Source: DAOVVL01 sp965603095 (GTDB lineage Bacteria; Pseudomonadota; Alphaproteobacteria; Rhodospirillales; Magnetovibrionaceae). Taken from it: a stretch of 64,000 nt of DNA. The position numbers and the translations under genes were made by a program. Numbering within the stretch: position 1 is the first letter of the stretch; every line of letters starts with the position of its first letter. Location: positions 1 through 64,000 of the forward strand of contig CBFDBQ010000001.1 in the NCBI GenBank assembly GCA_965603095.1, in the 5' to 3' direction. The notes below the pieces were generated by a model that was not told the DNA's origin, did no database searches, and was given only the letters and a program-made list of their open reading frames with translations. Positions 42,695-52,545 of the stretch are shown here, piece after piece.

Positions 42695-44623
42695 TTATTT
42701 CCCAAAAATGCTTTCAAATATTTGCTCAAAAATATTTGGCCCGGATGGGCTGGTGGCGGAGTCACCCCGTGATTTATCATCAGCCGGTATTTTTCGCCAT
42801 GCGCTAACTGGACCAGTTGCAGAAATCATATAATCTTTCCACATTTGCGCAGGTATTGAGCCACCGGTAACTTTTTTCATCGGGCTGGAATCATCATTGC
42901 CAACCCAAACCCCGGTTACAAGATTAGGAGTAAAACCGATAAACCATGCATCACGATACCCTTGCGAAGTTCCGGTTTTTCCAGCCGCCAAATAACCAAG
43001 CCGGGCTTTTTTTCCGGTACCTTTTTTACCAACAATTACGCGCTCAAGCATGGAACGCATTTGTTTTACGTGTTCAGGTTTTATCATTCTTCCAAGTCCT
43101 GAACCGCTACGGGTATAGATGGTTTGGCCAGCACTATTTTTTATTTCATTTATGGCATAGGGCCATATTCCAAAACCACCATTGGCGAATACGCCATAGG
43201 CAGATGTAAGTTCAAGCAAGGTTGTGCCACTGACCCCCAACGCCAATGCCGGGGTTGATGCCAATTCTCCACCAATACCAAGACGGCGGGCGGTATTTTT
43301 TACCTTTTCCCGCCCCGCATGTTCGGAAATTTTTACCGCAACCGTATTGATGGAACGTTCCAATGCATCAGACATAGTTATATCGCCTAAATATTCACGA
43401 TTGAAATTTTTAGGCGACCAGCCATCAACTGTTAGTGGTTTATCGCTAAAGATGCTGCCCGGATTAAGACCCGCTTCAAGACCAGCTAAAAATACCACAG
43501 GCTTGAAAGCAGATCCGGGCTGACGGCTAGCCTGCACCGCATGGTTAAATTTATTTTGTCGCCAGCTTTTGCTCCCGACCATGGCCCGCACCGCGCCATC
43601 GGGTGAAATGGACAACATGGCGGCTTCCGATGCGCTTGCTTTCATGGCTGGGCCATTTTTATCCATCCATTTAGCGACAATTTTTTCAGCCTTTTTTTGT
43701 AATCTCGAATCAAGGGTGGTTATCACCGTGATGTCTTGATCAAGGGTTACAAAATCGGGTGCCAGCTTGAGAACCCAATCGGTAAAATGGCGCGCAAGAT
43801 TGCTTCGTCTTTGTTTTGCAGGTTGGGTGCGTACTTTACCTGCGACAGCTTTGTCTGCCGCAAGCTCGCTCATGTAGCCGGCATTTACCATATTGACCAA
43901 CACTTGCCGGGCGCGACCCATGGCCAATTCAGGATTGGTTATGGGGTTATATTTATTTGGCCCTTTAAGCATCCCTGCCAGCATGGCGGATTCCAACGGG
44001 CGCAGGTTTTGGGCGCCTACCCCAAAATAATGTTTGGCCGCCGCATTTACCCCATATACGCCCGCGCCAAAATAAACCCGGTTAAGATAAATTGTAAAAA
44101 TCTGGTCCTTGGAAAACTTTGCTTCCAGCCATAGGGCTAAAATTGTTTCCTGCGCCTTGCGCTTAAAGGTGCGCCTAGGATTTAGAAAAAGGTTTTTTGC
44201 CGCCTGCTGAGTAATGGTTGAGCCGCCTTGGCGAATGCCGCCTGACCATATGTTGACTGCGGCGGCGCGCAAAATTGATATGGGGTCTATGCCAAAATGG
44301 TCGTAAAAACGCCTGTCTTCGGTGGCCAAGATTGCTTGGGGTAATTCCGGGGCTAAGTCCAAAACATCTACCGGGTTGGCATAAATATCACCGGAAAAAG
44401 CAAGCTCAACCCCATCGCCAGACAGCACCCGCACCACCGGTTTTTTAGTTGCCGATATGGCTTGGTTAACATCGGGCAAACCCCAGGCAATAACGCCTAA
44501 CAAAATACCAGAGGCTATTATCCCCCAAACGCCCACAACCGCGCCCCAGTAAAGAACGCGCTTTACAGATGATGACGATTTATCGGTTGGCTTTTTACCT
44601 GCTTTATTATTTGCTTTGGGCAA
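42695..44623 (-). CDS. class A penicillin-binding protein (PBP1A-type)
   Basis: A 642-residue bifunctional peptidoglycan synthase. A cytoplasmic tail and one membrane helix (about residues 21-48) precede the glycosyltransferase domain, with catalytic glutamate E102 in ATEDRRFYDHFG, GGSTITQQAAKNL, and RKAQETILALWLE. The transpeptidase domain has S371-AFK (SxxK), S424-I-N (SxN) and K549-TGTS. All motifs are intact. It sits between convergent hldE and gyrB, 6 bases from the gyrB stop on the same strand. The symbol is left open between mrcA- and pbpC-type names. Confidence 0.93.
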   Translation of the reverse strand: MPKANNKAGKKPTDKSSSSVKRVLYWGAVVGVWGIIASGILLGVIAWGLPDVNQAISATKKPVVRVLSGDGVELAFSGDIYANPVDVLDLAPELPQAILATEDRRFYDHFGIDPISILRAAAVNIWSGGIRQGGSTITQQAAKNLFLNPRRTFKRKAQETILALWLEAKFSKDQIFTIYLNRVYFGAGVYGVNAAAKHYFGVGAQNLRPLESAMLAGMLKGPNKYNPITNPELAMGRARQVLVNMVNAGYMSELAADKAVAGKVRTQPAKQRRSNLARHFTDWVLKLAPDFVTLDQDITVITTLDSRLQKKAEKIVAKWMDKNGPAMKASASEAAMLSISPDGAVRAMVGSKSWRQNKFNHAVQASRQPGSAFKPVVFLAGLEAGLNPGSIFSDKPLTVDGWSPKNFNREYLGDITMSDALERSINTVAVKISEHAGREKVKNTARRLGIGGELASTPALALGVSGTTLLELTSAYGVFANGGFGIWPYAINEIKNSAGQTIYTRSGSGLGRMIKPEHVKQMRSMLERVIVGKKGTGKKARLGYLAAGKTGTSQGYRDAWFIGFTPNLVTGVWVGNDDSSPMKKVTGGSIPAQMWKDYMISATGPVSAWRKIPADDKSRGDSATSPSGPNIFEQIFESIFGK

Positions 44624-44629
44624 GGCTAT

Positions 44630-47089
44630 TTAAACGTCCAAATTTGAAACCTTGAGCGCGTTTTCCTGAATGAAAAGACGCCGTGGTTCAACCAAATCGC
44701 CCATCAGGGTTGAAAATACATCGCCCGCTTCTTCGGCGTGGGCAACCTTGACCTGCAACAGGGTGCGCGCATTGGGATCAAGGGTTGTTTCCCACAACTG
44801 TTCCGGGTTCATTTCACCCAGCCCTTTGTAACGCTGCATGGAAAGGCCTTTTTTGCCCACTTCAATTACTGTGTCCAACAACGATACCGGGCCAGTTATG
44901 AGAACCTCTCTATCTTTGATGGTAAACGTGCCGTGATGGGCATAGAGTTTTTGCAAAGACCCGGCCATGTCATCAAGCCGCAGAGCCTCGGCTGAATTAA
45001 TAAGCGCGCTATCAATTTCGTAGGCATTGGTAACGCCGCGTAATGTTCGCTGAATACGCAAGCCACCATCATCAATTACTTCACATTTCCAACCGCGTTC
45101 TAATTCATCTTCCAACGCATCGAGCCTGCCTGCCAAATAATTACCAATTTCACCAGCATGGGCCTCATCGGTTAGCACTTGGGTATTTAGCGCGCCAAGA
45201 ATTGCCGCCTGTTCAACCATAAATATGGGAACGTGGCGGGCAACGCCGGCAAGGTTTCGTTTTACTTCGCGAGCTTGAACAATTAATTCCATTAATTCAG
45301 GCCCGGCAATTTGTGCGCCGTTTGCGGTGGTAAATACCGCGCCTTCATCAACGGCGGCCGAGGCCAGATAATTTTCCATTTCCAAATCGTCTTTAAGGTA
45401 AACTTCCGATTGCCCGCGCTTTACCCGATAAAGAGGCGGTTGGGCAATATAAAGATATCCGCGTTCGATTAGTTCGGGCATTTGCCGATAAAAAAGCGTC
45501 AACAAAAGCGTGCGGATATGGCTGCCATCAACATCGGCATCGGTCATAATAATAATTTTATGATAACGGCATTTGTCCGCGTTAAAATCATCTGGCCCAA
45601 TAGATGTGCCCAAGGCAGTTATTAGCGTTCCAATTTCAACGCTTGAAAGCATGCGGTCAAAGCGGGCGCGCTCAACATTTAAAATTTTACCTTTCAACGG
45701 CAAAATGGCCTGATTGGAACGGTCACGTCCCTGCTTGGCCGAACCGCCAGCGGAATCCCCTTCCACAATAAATATTTCAGATTTTGCCGGGTCGCGTTCT
45801 TGGCAATCTGCCAATTTGCCCGGTAATGATGAAATATCCATCACACCCTTGCGCCTAGTTAATTCACGGGCCTTGCGCGCCGCTTCTCGCGCCGCGGCGG
45901 CTTCAAATATTTTTCCGACCACGGCTTTTGCTTCAGACGGGTGCTCTTCAAACCATGTTTCAAGTTTTTCAGCTATTATGCTTTCAACCACCGGGCGGAC
46001 CTCGCTTGAAACCAGCTTGTCCTTGGTTTGTGATGAAAACTTAGGATCGGGAACCTTGACCGATAAAACGCAGGTCAAACCTTCGCGGGCATCGTCGCCG
46101 GTTATGGATATTTTTTCTTTTTTGGCCGCACCGCTTTTGGTGAAATAGCTATTTATTGTGCGGGTCAGCGCGCCACGAAAACCTGCCAAATGGGTGCCGC
46201 CGTCTCTTTGTGGAATATTGTTAGTAAAACACAACATTGTTTCATGGTAGCTGTCGTTCCATTCCATCGATAGCTCAACCGTAATGTCATTTTTTTCGCC
46301 GGTAACAAAAATGGCTGGCTTGTGTAGTGCGCTTTTTGAACGATCAAGATATTCAACAAACGCGATTAAGCCGCCTTCGTAATGCAGATCAACTGCCTTT
46401 TCATCAACATGACGGTTATCGGTCAATAACAGGTGAACGCCGGAATTAAGAAACGCCAATTCGCGTAAACGATGTTCCAATGTGGCAAAATCAAACTCAA
46501 CCATGGTAAAGGTTGTGGCGGCTGGATGAAACGTTACCTCGGTGCCAGAATATGGTTTGCCATCGTCTTTTAACGGGGCATCTCCAACAACCGATAGCTT
46601 TTCAACCGTGTCGCCATTTTCAAATCTACAAACGTGTTCTTTGCCTTCGCGAAAAACGCGAAGCTCCAACCAATCTGACAGCGCATTAACAACTGAAACA
46701 CCAACCCCATGAAGCCCGCCAGAAACTTTGTAAGAATTCTGGTCAAACTTACCGCCGGCATGAAGCTGGGTCATAATAACTTCGGCGGCTGAGATGCCTT
46801 CTTCTTTGTGAATTGCAACCGGGATGCCACGGCCGTTATCTGAAACCGTAACCGAGCCATTAGCGTTTAATGCTACCTTCACAAGATCGCAATGTCCGGC
46901 CAACGATTCATCAATGGCGTTATCAACTGCTTCGTAAACCATATGATGCAGGCCGGTGCCGTCATCGGTATCGCCGATATACATACCCGGGCGTTTGCGC
47001 ACCGCTTCAAGCCCCTTTAGGACCTTAATAGAATCGGCACCATATTCTGCGTTTTCCGCATTTTCTGTTGGTTTTATATCTTTGCTCAT
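44630..47089 (-). CDS. gyrB: DNA gyrase subunit B
   Basis: GyrB is the ATPase half of DNA gyrase, which introduces negative supercoils. The 819-residue protein starts with the GHKL ATPase (IKVLKGLEAVRKRPGMYIGD, EAVDNAIDESLAG, VSDNGRGIPV, GGLHGVGVSVVNALS) and has the Toprim domain (IVEGDSAGGSAKQGRDR, TDADVDGSHIRTLL) and the tail YKGLGEMNPEQLWETT. It is the last gene of the minus-strand run dnaA, dnaN, recF, gyrB and lies 29 bases after recF. Confidence 0.98.
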   Translation of the reverse strand: MSKDIKPTENAENAEYGADSIKVLKGLEAVRKRPGMYIGDTDDGTGLHHMVYEAVDNAIDESLAGHCDLVKVALNANGSVTVSDNGRGIPVAIHKEEGISAAEVIMTQLHAGGKFDQNSYKVSGGLHGVGVSVVNALSDWLELRVFREGKEHVCRFENGDTVEKLSVVGDAPLKDDGKPYSGTEVTFHPAATTFTMVEFDFATLEHRLRELAFLNSGVHLLLTDNRHVDEKAVDLHYEGGLIAFVEYLDRSKSALHKPAIFVTGEKNDITVELSMEWNDSYHETMLCFTNNIPQRDGGTHLAGFRGALTRTINSYFTKSGAAKKEKISITGDDAREGLTCVLSVKVPDPKFSSQTKDKLVSSEVRPVVESIIAEKLETWFEEHPSEAKAVVGKIFEAAAAREAARKARELTRRKGVMDISSLPGKLADCQERDPAKSEIFIVEGDSAGGSAKQGRDRSNQAILPLKGKILNVERARFDRMLSSVEIGTLITALGTSIGPDDFNADKCRYHKIIIMTDADVDGSHIRTLLLTLFYRQMPELIERGYLYIAQPPLYRVKRGQSEVYLKDDLEMENYLASAAVDEGAVFTTANGAQIAGPELMELIVQAREVKRNLAGVARHVPIFMVEQAAILGALNTQVLTDEAHAGEIGNYLAGRLDALEDELERGWKCEVIDDGGLRIQRTLRGVTNAYEIDSALINSAEALRLDDMAGSLQKLYAHHGTFTIKDREVLITGPVSLLDTVIEVGKKGLSMQRYKGLGEMNPEQLWETTLDPNARTLLQVKVAHAEEAGDVFSTLMGDLVEPRRLFIQENALKVSNLDV

Positions 47090-47118
47090 CTTCCGGTTTT
47101 CCCGCCAGGTTTAAATAT

Positions 47119-48351
47119 TTAATCGTTAGTGGTTATGCTTCCGTCAGCAACGCTGGCGAAACGGGCACGGCCCTTTAATTGGTAAAATAGTTTTTCATCT
47201 GTTCCGGTGAACCACGCTTGCGCACCAATGTCTGATACTTCGTCAAATAGTGCGCTCAAATGATGTTCGTCCAAATGGGCGCATACTTCATCCAACAGCA
47301 ATACCGGAACCCTGCCTTCATCAAGCGCGCCCAATCGGGCCGCACCTAACACAAGTCCGGTCAATAACATTTTTTGCTCACCGGTTGAACACATGGATGC
47401 GGGCTGGCCCTTGGGCAAATGAGTTACCAATAAATCGCTTTGATGCGATAGCTTGCCATCGCTGGCGTTACCGGTTGTGCCTTTTTGTCCATCAAGGGTG
47501 CGTGATGCGCGCAACACATCTTTAATACGATCTTCTGCCTGAAGCGCTGGGCCTTTTTCAAGCAAGCCTTCGGCCATGCCATCAATAACTAACCGGGCGG
47601 CGGGAAACGGGCTCGCATGGTGTTCGCATAAATCACCCAGGCGCTTAGCCACATCCATTCGTGCCGCCGCTACCGCCACGCCCTTGGCCGCCATTGTTTC
47701 TTCCAGTGCCGAAAGCCAGGCATCGTCCATTTTGCCATCTTTAAGCAAGCGTGAACGTTCGCGCATGGCATGCGTGTACCCCGATGTGCGCCCGGCATGG
47801 GCAGGATCAACAGCAAAGACCATACGATCTAGAAAACGTCTGCGTCCGTCTGCGCCGCCTTGAAATAATCTATCCATTTGCGGGGTTAGCCAATGACAGG
47901 AAAAATGTTCGGCCAATTGCGATTGAGCGCGAACTGCCTGACCGTCAACATGAACCGCGCGTTTTTCCCGCCCGCTAGCAGATGAGCTTTTTTCTATCCC
48001 GGTACCGATTGATGGCGCAGATGATCCTGCCAAATTGGCCGCTACCGCCCAGCGCACAAATGTTTCATCTTTTTGTTTTTTTGCATCAATGCTGGCGACA
48101 TCTGAAAGTTTTGCCCGACGCAGACCGCTGCCTGGAATTAAAAAAGATATGGCTTCAAGAAAGTTTGTTTTGCCCGCACCATTGGCGCCGGTAAGCACCA
48201 CGCTCATGCCGTCGGTTTCCATTCTGGCATGTGTATAGTTGCGAAAATTAGTTAACGTCAGACGTGTAACCGCCAAGCGCCCATGGCTTGCGTGGCCTTC
48301 GCTAGCGGGGCCAGATAAATCATTTGAAACAGATGCAAGGCCCTGTGTCAC
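47119..48351 (-). CDS. recF: DNA replication and repair protein RecF
   Basis: RecF loads RecA at gaps through RecOR. The 410-residue protein has RLTLTNFRNYTHARM near the start, the Walker A motif VVLTGANGAGKTNFLEAI (about residues 50-67), the signature near CSTGEQKMLLTGLVLGAARL, and the Walker B region VPVLLLDEVCAHLDEHH. An N-terminal extension of about 25 residues precedes the family start. It is seven bases downstream of dnaN, in the usual dnaN-recF-gyrB order. Confidence 0.96.
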   Translation of the reverse strand: MTQGLASVSNDLSGPASEGHASHGRLAVTRLTLTNFRNYTHARMETDGMSVVLTGANGAGKTNFLEAISFLIPGSGLRRAKLSDVASIDAKKQKDETFVRWAVAANLAGSSAPSIGTGIEKSSSASGREKRAVHVDGQAVRAQSQLAEHFSCHWLTPQMDRLFQGGADGRRRFLDRMVFAVDPAHAGRTSGYTHAMRERSRLLKDGKMDDAWLSALEETMAAKGVAVAAARMDVAKRLGDLCEHHASPFPAARLVIDGMAEGLLEKGPALQAEDRIKDVLRASRTLDGQKGTTGNASDGKLSHQSDLLVTHLPKGQPASMCSTGEQKMLLTGLVLGAARLGALDEGRVPVLLLDEVCAHLDEHHLSALFDEVSDIGAQAWFTGTDEKLFYQLKGRARFASVADGSITTND

Positions 48352-48358
48352 GTCAGCT

Positions 48359-49474
48359 TTAAACCCTCATTGGCATGAGGACATAAAGCGCGCTGTTATC
48401 GCCCTCTTCACGAATGATGGTAGGCGAAGCCGCATCGGACATGGTTAGCGTCATATTGTCACCTTCGATTTGGCGGGTAATTTCCAACAAGTACGCAGAA
48501 TTAAATCCGATTTCCAACTTGTCACCGCCGTATCCGGTTTCCAGCTCGTCAGTGGCCGAGCCGCTTTCTGGGCTAGATGCCGAAAGCACCAATGATTTGC
48601 CATCAAGCGTCATTTTTACAGCCCGTGATTTCTCAGATGAAATTGCAGAAACCCGATCAACCGAGTCTGAAAATTGCTTGCGGTCAACAACCAAAACCTT
48701 GTCGTTGCCTTGGGGGATTACCCGTTCGTAATCGGGGAAGGTTCCATCAATAAGCTTTGAAGTAAGAACAACGCCATCAAACGAAAACTGTATTTTTGAA
48801 TCCGACAATGAAATAAGAATTTCGCCTTCGGTTTCTTCGATTAATTTGTGAAGCTCGCCCACTGTTTTACGTGGAACAATTACGCTGGGCATGCCCTTGG
48901 CGCCATCGGGTAAAACAATATCAGATGATGCCAAACGGTGGCCATCAGTTGCAACTGCACGCAAAACCGGGCCATCGCCTTTTGCTTCGTGCAAATAAAT
49001 GCCGTTTAAATAATAGCGAGTTTCCTCGGTGGAAATTGCAAAGCGGGTGCGCTCGATAAGTTCTTTTAGCTGCACCGCAGAAACGCTAAAGCTGGTTGGC
49101 ATATCACCACCGGCCATAACCGGGAATTCATTTGGCGAAAGCGAAGAAAGCGTAAAACGTGAACGTCCGGAACGGAGCGCTAGTTTGCCATCGCCACTGG
49201 ATGCATCAATTTCAACTTCTGAACCATCGGGCAGTTTGCGAACAATTTCATAAAGGGTATGGGCCGGTGCGGTAGTTTCGCCCGGTTGCGACACCACTGC
49301 ATCGGTATCATCGATAATATCGAGATCCATATCGGTGGCATTGAGGCTTATCTTGCCGTCCTTGGCCGAGATTTTGACGTTGGAAAGAATGGGGATTGTA
49401 TTGCGTCGTTCAACAACGTTTTGCACATGCCCTAATAATTTCAGTAATGCCGCCCGCTCGATAGTTAATTTCAT
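48359..49474 (-). CDS. dnaN: DNA polymerase III sliding clamp (beta subunit)
   Basis: DnaN forms the ring that tethers the replicative polymerase. The 371-residue protein has MKLTIERAALLKLLGHVQNVVERRNTIPIL, TDMDLDI, LRSGRSRFTLSSL, YYLNGIYLH and the C-terminal YVLMPMRV. Length is typical. It follows dnaA on the same strand after a 423-base gap and is seven bases before recF. Confidence 0.98.
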   Translation of the reverse strand: MKLTIERAALLKLLGHVQNVVERRNTIPILSNVKISAKDGKISLNATDMDLDIIDDTDAVVSQPGETTAPAHTLYEIVRKLPDGSEVEIDASSGDGKLALRSGRSRFTLSSLSPNEFPVMAGGDMPTSFSVSAVQLKELIERTRFAISTEETRYYLNGIYLHEAKGDGPVLRAVATDGHRLASSDIVLPDGAKGMPSVIVPRKTVGELHKLIEETEGEILISLSDSKIQFSFDGVVLTSKLIDGTFPDYERVIPQGNDKVLVVDRKQFSDSVDRVSAISSEKSRAVKMTLDGKSLVLSASSPESGSATDELETGYGGDKLEIGFNSAYLLEITRQIEGDNMTLTMSDAASPTIIREEGDNSALYVLMPMRV

Positions 49475-49897
49475 TTTGTGTCCACTTGTACCGGTTTGTT
49501 GTTTGAATATTTTTTAGTGTTTAGCGTCAACCTATCTGTCGGGCGGCTAAAGCGTGCGCCCGGATAACCTTAAAATCTAGCTGTTAGGTCCTTGAAATAG
49601 GCCTGATGTTAAGTTGCCCGTGAATAGCCCAAAATGGCTAAAAAATTTGACCCCTTATAACTACTTTTCAGGCTCGTTAAATTGGCCCGTTAAAGCGTTT
49701 TCATTATAACAAAAGAAGCGCCAATCAGAAGCCTTTTCTGGGCATTATGGGGGCTAAAAAACGACTGTTTTTACCCTATTTTTTTATATGGCAGAACAAG
49801 CTGGTGAGATCATCTAAAAAACCCCCAAACAAGGCTTGGAGGGCTTTTAAAAATTTAAAATATTAGCTTTGATATTGGCCTTAAATCAGCCTCAAAA
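49475..49897. other. dnaA-dnaN intergenic region
   Basis: This 423-base AT-rich gap separates dnaA and dnaN on the minus strand. It contains the dnaA terminator (49815-49847) and presumably the dnaN promoter and leader. I see no open frame, no convincing DnaA-box cluster and no repeat family here. Confidence 0.6.
49815..49847 (-). terminator. intrinsic terminator after dnaA
   Basis: Read on the minus strand: CCCTCCAA, loop GCCTTG, TTTGGGGG, then TTTTTTAG. The stem has a G-T wobble and one mismatch. It lies 50-80 bases beyond the dnaA stop and would separate dnaA from dnaN transcription. Confidence 0.6.
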
Positions 49898-51358
49898 TTA
49901 ACCTTCGAGCATACGGCGAAGAAGTTCAACATCTTCGGCAAAGCCAGCATCGCGCTCGGTCAATTCCTCGACCTTTTTTACCGCATGCATAACCGTGGTA
50001 TGATCACGCCCACCGAATTTACGCCCAATTTCAGGCAATGAACGGCTGGTCAGCTGTTTAGCCAGATACATGGCGACCTGACGGGGCCTAGCTACCGAGC
50101 GTGCGCGTCTGGCCGAATGCATGTCAGAGGTGCGAATATTGAAGTGAGACGCCACTTTTTTCTGGATTTCTTCGATGGTAACCCGCCTGTCATTGGCACG
50201 AATAAGGTCATGCAACACATCTTGGGCGCTTTCCAACGATACTTCGCGACCAACTAGCTGGGCATGGGCCGCAACCCGGTTAAGCGCGCCTTCTAGCTCA
50301 CGCACGTTGGCGGTAATTTTATGGGCTAAGAATTCCTGAACCTTGGAAGGTATTTCAACTCCTAGCTTTTCAGCCTTAGTCTGGAGTATGCCAACCCGAA
50401 GTTCGTAAGTGGTGGCATGAATATCAGCAACCAAACCACAATTTAGGCGAGATTTAAGCCTGTCTTCCATGCCTTCTAGGTCGGAGGGTGATTTATCGGC
50501 CGAGATAACTATCTGGCGACCTTGGTCAACTAGGGCATTAAAGGTGTGGAAAAACTCTTCCTGGGTTGATTCCTTGCCGCCGATGAACTGAACGTCATCA
50601 ATCATTAGAACGTCCACATTGCGGAAATGGTCCTTGAAATCTACCGTGTTTTGTTCGCGCAACGCACGGATGAAACGATACATGAATTTTTCAGCAGACA
50701 TGTAAATAACTGTGCGATTAGGATCAATTTGACGAATGCGCCATGCAATTGCGTGCATCAAATGGGTTTTGCCAAGGCCCACGCCACCATAAAGAAACAA
50801 TGGGTTAAACTGGGCAGTTTCGCTTTCGGCAACACGCTGGGCTGCAGCGTGAGCAAATTCATTTGGCTTACCAACCACAAAGTTATCAAAGGTATAGCGC
50901 GGATCAAGTGGCGCACTTATATCTAATGCGGCTTGGGCCAGACCTGATATCATTTGTTGGCCTGATTGTGCTGGCTGAATAATGCCGCCAAATTCTGATT
51001 TAGCGCTTGCGCTGGTTTGTATGTTTGGCGCACTAACGTCGCCTTCTGCTTGTCCGGCAACGTCTAATTTTTTTCTTGCCTGGGCGCCAACCTGTCCATC
51101 AGATGTGCCGTGATCAGATTGAACAAAAATATCAACGTTCAGTTCCCATAGTGATGAAAGGCGTTCGGCATAATGGGCAACTATCCAGTCACGCATGAAA
51201 CGGGTTGGAACCGAAATACGAACGCCATCATCTGAAACGTCACGAACGGTCATTGGCTTGAGCCAGCTATCAAATGCTGCTTCGCCTACTTCGCTACGCA
51301 TGGAGGTAAGAACCGCATCCCAGCGTTCGCTCGCCATCGGGTCAAGAACTGTGCTCAT
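49898..51358 (-). CDS. dnaA: chromosomal replication initiator DnaA
   Basis: DnaA melts the origin and loads the helicase. The 486-residue protein has domain I (WDAVLTSMRSEVGEAAFDSWL), a variable linker (about residues 85-145), the AAA+ domain with Walker A GGVGLGKTHL at 191-200, Walker B MIDDVQFIGGKE, and the DNA-binding domain with the signature IGRKFGGRDHTTVMHAVKKVE near the end. Residue R of domain III sensor regions appears intact. It heads the replication gene run and is followed upstream by a 700-base region. Confidence 0.98.
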   Translation of the reverse strand: MSTVLDPMASERWDAVLTSMRSEVGEAAFDSWLKPMTVRDVSDDGVRISVPTRFMRDWIVAHYAERLSSLWELNVDIFVQSDHGTSDGQVGAQARKKLDVAGQAEGDVSAPNIQTSASAKSEFGGIIQPAQSGQQMISGLAQAALDISAPLDPRYTFDNFVVGKPNEFAHAAAQRVAESETAQFNPLFLYGGVGLGKTHLMHAIAWRIRQIDPNRTVIYMSAEKFMYRFIRALREQNTVDFKDHFRNVDVLMIDDVQFIGGKESTQEEFFHTFNALVDQGRQIVISADKSPSDLEGMEDRLKSRLNCGLVADIHATTYELRVGILQTKAEKLGVEIPSKVQEFLAHKITANVRELEGALNRVAAHAQLVGREVSLESAQDVLHDLIRANDRRVTIEEIQKKVASHFNIRTSDMHSARRARSVARPRQVAMYLAKQLTSRSLPEIGRKFGGRDHTTVMHAVKKVEELTERDAGFAEDVELLRRMLEG

Positions 51359-52002
51359 TGGCCCGCCTCACATATAGATAGGCTAGATGAGTGACATTTA
51401 ATTTCGTTATTTTTATAGAGATTTAGGGCGCTTTTCCCGCATACACCCATTTTATTTATTAAGAAGGTTTTTAGACCAAAGCTGTGCTCAATTTTTGGCA
51501 GTTTTTTAAAAACAAAATTCATTCGTCAGCGCCCTGTTAAAAAATATCTGTTAATTTTTACCGAACCAGAAATCTTGGCTCGGATATCCCCCCCGATGGG
51601 CACAAGTACAAAATTTTCTTTGATGTAATGTAAAAAATAGTGCGTAAATAATTTTGGAAGCTTTGTTCAAGATTGATTTTATATTTTTAGTCTCAAAGGT
51701 TTGCTACCTGATAATTGTATAACCGTAGTTCCCCTTTGTCAGTATCTTCGTCAGTTTTTTTATCTTCGTCAGCTTCTTCGCCTTAGGTATTAAATGAGGT
51801 CATAAACCACTTTTGCAGAGTCCGAAAGGGTAACAATTAAAAAAATCTACTTGACTCTAAGGTCCATTTTCAAATCCATCCCCATCATCCACAGCTAGTA
51901 TTTTTTCGGTGGAAAACTACTAGCATTCGTGGGTTGCTCCATACAGCTAGACACGACCGCAACCAAGTCCATGAAATGCTTTCTATTTTTTAAATAGGTA
52001 AT
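51359..52002. other. dnaA upstream region, weak oriC candidate
   Basis: This AT-rich intergenic stretch between dnaA and rpsT has no supported gene. It carries two copies of TATCTTCGTCAG (51743-51754 and 51761-51772) at an 18-base period with a third partial CTTCTTCG. It also contains TCATCCACA at 51885-51893, one mismatch from the DnaA box TTATCCACA. A cluster of boxes is not visible. It must at least contain the dnaA promoter. An origin here is possible but not shown. Confidence 0.3.
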
Positions 52003-52033
52003 AAAAAAGGCCGCATAATAAATGCGACCCTTT
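52003..52033 (-). terminator. intrinsic terminator after rpsT
   Basis: On the minus strand AAGGGTCGCAT pairs with ATGCGGCCTTT over 11 positions (two G-T wobbles) around the loop TTATT, followed by TTTT. It lies 33 bases beyond the rpsT stop. Confidence 0.85.
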
Positions 52034-52065
52034 AGTATTGTTATATAATTACTTTTTTAAAAGCT

Positions 52066-52329
52066 TCAGGCTATGGCCTTGATGCTTGCCGAAAGACGAG
52101 AAATCTTTCTTGAAATTGTGTTCTTGTGAAACGCGCCTTTAGATACGCTACGCATCAATTCTGGCTGTGCTTCTTTTAGGGCCGCTGCAGCTGCAACCTT
52201 GTCGCCACCGGCAACTGCTAACTCGATCTTTTTAATAAAAGTACGGGCGCGCGAACGGCGGTCATTATTAACCACGGTAACTGCCGCGGTATGACGAATG
52301 CGTTTTTTGGCGGACTTATGATTTGCCAT
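52066..52329 (-). CDS. rpsT: 30S ribosomal protein S20
   Basis: An 87-residue basic helical protein that binds 16S rRNA early in 30S assembly. It shows the family signature MANHKSAKKRIRHTA, NDRRSRARTFIKKIE, and the C-terminal half with GAFHKNTISRKISRLSASIKA. Length is standard. It is a single-gene unit with its own terminator. Location next to dnaA is typical for alphaproteobacteria. A GGCCTG-ATTT-CAGGCC inverted repeat lies about 20-40 bases upstream of the start and could be part of its leader. Confidence 0.98.
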   Translation of the reverse strand: MANHKSAKKRIRHTAAVTVVNNDRRSRARTFIKKIELAVAGGDKVAAAAALKEAQPELMRSVSKGAFHKNTISRKISRLSASIKAIA

Positions 52330-52545
52330 TATTTAATAACCTCTTAGGTTAGGCCGGGCCTGATTTCAGGCCTCGCCTTTTAATTATATGATTAACGAGA
52401 GCCCGGGTTATATGGCTGGTAGCACTTCTAGTCAAGCCCCGGAAACCAGGCTGTATGGCCAAAGGGACTAACAGGGGTGCTAACAGGCACCAACAGGGGT
52501 ATTAAATGGCCAAAAATATAGAAATAAACCGCGTTTGGGGCTATC

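Noticed and set aside
49475..49897. Replication origin between dnaA and dnaN
   Set aside because: No DnaA-box cluster or AT-rich repeat set is visible; the gap contains a terminator and probably a promoter.
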